10,572 nucleotides of DNA from assembly GCA_021160865.1 (NCBI GenBank), contig JAGHBS010000122.1, positions 1 through 10,572 of the forward strand, written 5' to 3'. A program made the position numbers and the translations under genes. The first letter of the stretch is position 1. The number at the start of each line of letters is the position of its first letter. The stretch is from Planctomycetota bacterium. GTDB taxonomy: Bacteria; Planctomycetota; Phycisphaerae; SM23-33. Of this stretch, positions 8,150-10,572 are shown in pieces. Below the pieces are notes generated by a model. That model was not told the origin of the DNA. It saw only the letters and a list, made by a program, of their open reading frames with translations, and searched no databases.

Positions 8150-8569
8150 ATGCGGCAACTTATATTACCAATGACGATATTGCTAAGCCTTACAGGTTGC
8201 CAGCTGAAAACGTGGAATCTATCATCAAAACAGCCCGAACCCACCAGAGCTTCATCATCAACAAACGAGGAAATCTCCAGATTAAAAGAGCAGATTCGTC
8301 TCAAGGATGAAAAAATCAAGGAACTCTCTCTGCGTGCAGACCGCCTGGCTGAAAAAGTTCGAAAACTCGAATTCCTCAACGAGCAACTTCAAAAACAGTT
8401 AGAAGCAGTAGGCGATGCCCCAAAACAACGAGACCGCTACAAGCAAATGCTTATCAATAAGGAATTGGAAATCAAGCGACTCGAAGACAAGATTAAAAAA
8501 TTACAACAAGAAATTACTCGACTAAAGACATCAGGACAATCACAGGGTAAGAATAACCGAATAAAATGA
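8150..8569 (+). CDS. Small coiled-coil lipoprotein (139 aa)
   Basis: The N-terminus MRQLILPMTILLSLTGC is a lipoprotein signal with lipobox LTGC (Cys17). A short polar Ser/Thr/Pro-rich linker follows. From about residue 38 to 130 the sequence is rich in Glu, Lys, Arg and Leu in heptad-like spacing, with motifs such as EISRLKEQIRLKDEKIKELS and KRLEDKIKKLQQEITRLK. This predicts a long coiled coil broken near a GDAP turn (about 87-90). The protein is probably lipid-anchored and forms oligomers in the periplasm or at the outer membrane. It resembles Lpp-like or spacer lipoproteins in build only, and no family is recognised. An SD-like CAGGAG ends two bases before the ATG, which is closer than usual. 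It follows the thioredoxin-like gene by 120 bases and may have its own promoter. Confidence 0.8.
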   Translation: MRQLILPMTILLSLTGCQLKTWNLSSKQPEPTRASSSTNEEISRLKEQIRLKDEKIKELSLRADRLAEKVRKLEFLNEQLQKQLEAVGDAPKQRDRYKQMLINKELEIKRLEDKIKKLQQEITRLKTSGQSQGKNNRIK

Positions 8570-8714
8570 CGTACAATAAATAAATTATATTCACCTGCAG
8601 GCAAAAACAATCTTCCTTGTATCGCTCATCTACTCTACAATTACCCCCTTGGCGAATCCGCGATACAGCAGGAAAACTCATCTACGGCAGTTGATTGGAC
8701 AGCCTGGGAAAATA

Positions 8715-9956
8715 ATGAAGATTGAAAAGGTCCAATTTGTTTCGATTGTCGGCGGATGGTACTGCGACGATAAGGCGGCATTTTCATCGGGGGAAATTGA
8801 ACTTGACCATTATCTCGCTCGCGGCAAGGTTAGAACGGACGGGTTTAAAAACGTCCGCGAGGTCGGTCAAGGCATCTGTGTGATGCTTCACCTTGAGGAT
8901 GGCTCGGTTGCGATTGGCGAGGGAACAAGTGTCACCTATGCTGGCTTTGCAGGTAGGCACCCCCCCTTTCGCTTCAATCAACATATCGAGGCGCTGGAAA
9001 AAACGCTCAAACCCTACCTTTTCCAAACAAATCCTCAAGAATTCTTCACTTCGGCAAAGGGGCTTGACGAACTTACCTTTCAGGGAAAATCCCTTCATCC
9101 TGCCATTCTCTACGCTGCCAGCCAGGCACTGCTTGATGCTGCCGCGATTACAAATCGTTCCACCAAGGCTGAAGTCATTGCCGAAACCTTTGATTTGCAG
9201 ATAGACCCCCTTTGGCAAGTCCGCATAGGCATTCAAAGCGGGCCTGATAGATATTCTGCCGTTGATAAGGCAATCTATCGTCGCGTTGGTGCATTCCCGC
9301 ATGGGCTTATCAAGAATGTGGAAAAAGACCTTGGACAACGGGGCGAAAAACTCATCGACTACGCCCACTGGATAATAAACCGCCTGAAAGAACATAACGT
9401 CGAGCCGGAATACCAACCGGCAATTCATTTCGATTGCTATGGCACTATCGGCGAGGCATTCAACCGCGATATTGAAAAGATGACCGATTACATCAAGCGG
9501 TTGGCAGCAGTAGTTTCCCCACTGACGCTGCAGGTCGAATCACCCGTTGAGATGGACTCACGGGCAGATCAGATTGATATCCTCGCTCATCTGCGCGACG
9601 CCCTATCCAAGCAGGTCGAAAACGTCGAACTGATAGCCGATGAATGGTGCAACACGCTTGAGGATATAACGCTTTTCTGCCAGGCTGGTGCAGCGGATAT
9701 GATTCAGGTGAAGATGCCCGATTTAGGCAACATCGTCCACAGCATCGAGGGCGTCCTTTTATGCAAACAGCACGGAATAGGGACATACCTCGGCGGCAGC
9801 TGCAACGAGACAGACCTCTCCGCCCGCACTGCTGTAAATGTAGCGATGGCTACCCAGGCAGATCAAATCCTCGCCAGGCCCGGCATGGGCGTAGATGAAG
9901 CCGTCTGCATCACCGCAAATGAATTCGCCAGGCTCAGGACATTGCTGAAAAGATAA
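8715..9956 (+). CDS. mal: Methylaspartate ammonia-lyase (EC 4.3.1.2), enolase superfamily
   Basis: A 413-residue enzyme, the same length as the Clostridium tetanomorphum enzyme as I recall it, and alignable by eye over the whole length. The family reaction is reversible: L-threo-3-methylaspartate to mesaconate plus ammonia, in glutamate fermentation or the methylaspartate cycle. Visible active-site residues, with clostridial numbering in brackets: Gln174 (172); His196 in FPHGLIKN (194); Mg ligands Asp240 in HFDCYGTIG (238), Glu275 in LQVESP (273) and Asp309 in ADEWCN (307); Gln331 and catalytic base Lys333 in QVKMPDLG (329, 331); Cys363 in GGSCNET (361); Met391 in GMGVDE (389). Differences are Thr74 for Gln73, Gly172 for Phe170 and Ser362 for Thr360. 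The ATG at 8715 matches the family N-terminus (MKI...). A TTG at 8649 would add 22 unrelated residues and is rejected. No glutamate mutase genes are adjacent. The family is secure, the exact substrate less so. Confidence 0.93.
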   Translation: MKIEKVQFVSIVGGWYCDDKAAFSSGEIELDHYLARGKVRTDGFKNVREVGQGICVMLHLEDGSVAIGEGTSVTYAGFAGRHPPFRFNQHIEALEKTLKPYLFQTNPQEFFTSAKGLDELTFQGKSLHPAILYAASQALLDAAAITNRSTKAEVIAETFDLQIDPLWQVRIGIQSGPDRYSAVDKAIYRRVGAFPHGLIKNVEKDLGQRGEKLIDYAHWIINRLKEHNVEPEYQPAIHFDCYGTIGEAFNRDIEKMTDYIKRLAAVVSPLTLQVESPVEMDSRADQIDILAHLRDALSKQVENVELIADEWCNTLEDITLFCQAGAADMIQVKMPDLGNIVHSIEGVLLCKQHGIGTYLGGSCNETDLSARTAVNVAMATQADQILARPGMGVDEAVCITANEFARLRTLLKR

Positions 9957-9995
9957 ATCAGAATAGAAACAAAATCATCGCTTGCATATTATCAA

Positions 9996-10514
9996 ATGCG
10001 ACAAAAGAGATACATCCCAGTGGGTATCGGCTTGAAGTGGATAATATGGACTGCTGTCCTATCAAGCCCGATTGCCTTTATCGCCTGGTGGTTTTCCGAT
10101 TACCTGACCATTCGGAATGTTTGGGCTGGGGTCTTTTATATCCCGGCAGTAGTGCTGGGAGTTTGTGGATTAATCCTTTGGTACAAGTCCATCACTACAC
10201 TAAAACGCTGTTTGAAAGAAGGCAAACTCTGCACCTCCGGAGCATATGGCTGGTGCAGGCATCCTTTATACGCCGCCTGGACATTCTTCTTCATCCCTGC
10301 AGGGCTTTTACTGTTCCGAAGCCCAATATTGCTACTTTGTTCGGCGATTATGTATATTGTTCTTCGTCGGCTTATCCCGCTCGAGGAACAAGCGCTTCAG
10401 GAACAATTCGGGCAGAAATATCTCGAATATAAAAACAGGGTAAACATGTTATTCCCTTTCCCCTGCCGGGCTGATAACCATCCATCGCAAGAAAATACCC
10501 ATCAGTGCCTTTGA
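9996..10514 (+). CDS. Isoprenylcysteine carboxyl methyltransferase-like membrane protein
   Basis: A 172-residue integral membrane protein with about four hydrophobic segments (roughly 13-34, 43-63, 93-107 and 109-127). The motif SGAYGWCRHPLY (81-92), followed by PLEEQALQEQFGQKYLEYKNRV (about 128-149; Glu130-Glu131, Phe-Gly, Tyr), is the signature of the ICMT/PEMT-like family. These enzymes bind S-adenosylmethionine at the membrane face and methylate lipids, small molecules or prenylated proteins. Bacterial members are mostly uncharacterised, and no prenylated-protein substrate is implied. The C-terminal 20 residues are polar and look unstructured. It starts 39 bases after the ammonia-lyase stop with no clear SD, so it may depend on the upstream transcript. 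A link in function to the lyase is not evident. Confidence 0.82.
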   Translation: MRQKRYIPVGIGLKWIIWTAVLSSPIAFIAWWFSDYLTIRNVWAGVFYIPAVVLGVCGLILWYKSITTLKRCLKEGKLCTSGAYGWCRHPLYAAWTFFFIPAGLLLFRSPILLLCSAIMYIVLRRLIPLEEQALQEQFGQKYLEYKNRVNMLFPFPCRADNHPSQENTHQCL

Positions 10515-10572
10515 ACTTGTAAGATAGCCCCGGATTGGTTATCCTCGATGCTGTCATGGCGGTTGGGAAGGA

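Noticed and set aside
8113..8310. A 65-codon plus-strand ORF overlapping the start of the coiled-coil lipoprotein
   Set aside because: It begins at a TTG without an SD and is out of frame with the lipoprotein, whose lipobox and coiled coil are clear.
8593..8604. Palindrome CCTGCAGG before the ammonia-lyase gene, with a TACAAT at 8636-8641
   Set aside because: An isolated 8-base palindrome is common by chance, and no -35 box lies at a usable distance from the TACAAT. Nothing else was seen in the 145-base gap.
8784..9428. A 214-codon minus-strand ORF
   Set aside because: It lies entirely antisense to the well-supported ammonia-lyase gene and has no recognisable domain, so it is a shadow frame.
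10515..10572. The right-edge sequence: a possible SD (GGGAAGGA at 10565-10572) or short open frames near ATGs at 10548 and 10556
   Set aside because: Too little sequence remains to show a gene. The SD-like run may serve a gene just outside the window, but this cannot be judged here.

Overview
The window reads as a piece of a bacterial chromosome of moderate GC content. It was most likely taken from an uncultured member of the Planctomycetota (Phycisphaerae-like). This is an inference from protein style: a large secreted DUF4091/GH123-like lipoprotein with a CBM9-like tail, a family-39-type membrane glycosyltransferase with a soluble C-terminal domain, a periplasmic TlpA-like thioredoxin with a helical N-terminal region, and several genes with weak or no Shine-Dalgarno (SD) sequence. 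No rRNA, tRNA, CRISPR array, insertion sequence, phage gene or resistance gene was recognised.

The layout is two divergent arms around an AT-rich control region (about 6677-6886). The left arm is on the minus strand and reads right to left: a polytopic glycosyltransferase (4550-6676), the DUF4091/CBM9-like lipoprotein (1533-4433), an unrecognised membrane-anchored helical protein (449-1465), and the first 142 codons of an amidohydrolase_2-family metal-dependent hydrolase that runs off the left edge (1-426). Gaps shrink from about 116 to 67 to 22 bases, so the last three or four genes may be co-transcribed. The theme is the cell surface and carbohydrates, but no defined pathway can be named.

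The right arm is on the plus strand: a TlpA/ResA-like thiol-disulfide oxidoreductase (6887-8029), a small coiled-coil lipoprotein (8150-8569), a full-length methylaspartate ammonia-lyase (8715-9956), and an isoprenylcysteine carboxyl methyltransferase-like (ICMT-like) membrane protein (9996-10514). The first two products act outside the cytoplasmic membrane; the lyase is a cytoplasmic enolase-superfamily enzyme. No other gene of the methylaspartate/glutamate mutase pathway is in the window.

The points most worth following are: the DUF4091 protein appears to lack the family's usual Asp-Glu catalytic pair; the ammonia-lyase keeps all acid-base and metal residues but differs at substrate-pocket positions; a 29-base nested dyad sits just before the SD of the thioredoxin gene; and a short ORF with a good SD overlaps the SD-less start of the lipoprotein gene, suggesting translational coupling. 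I did not find evidence for a wholly new multi-gene system.
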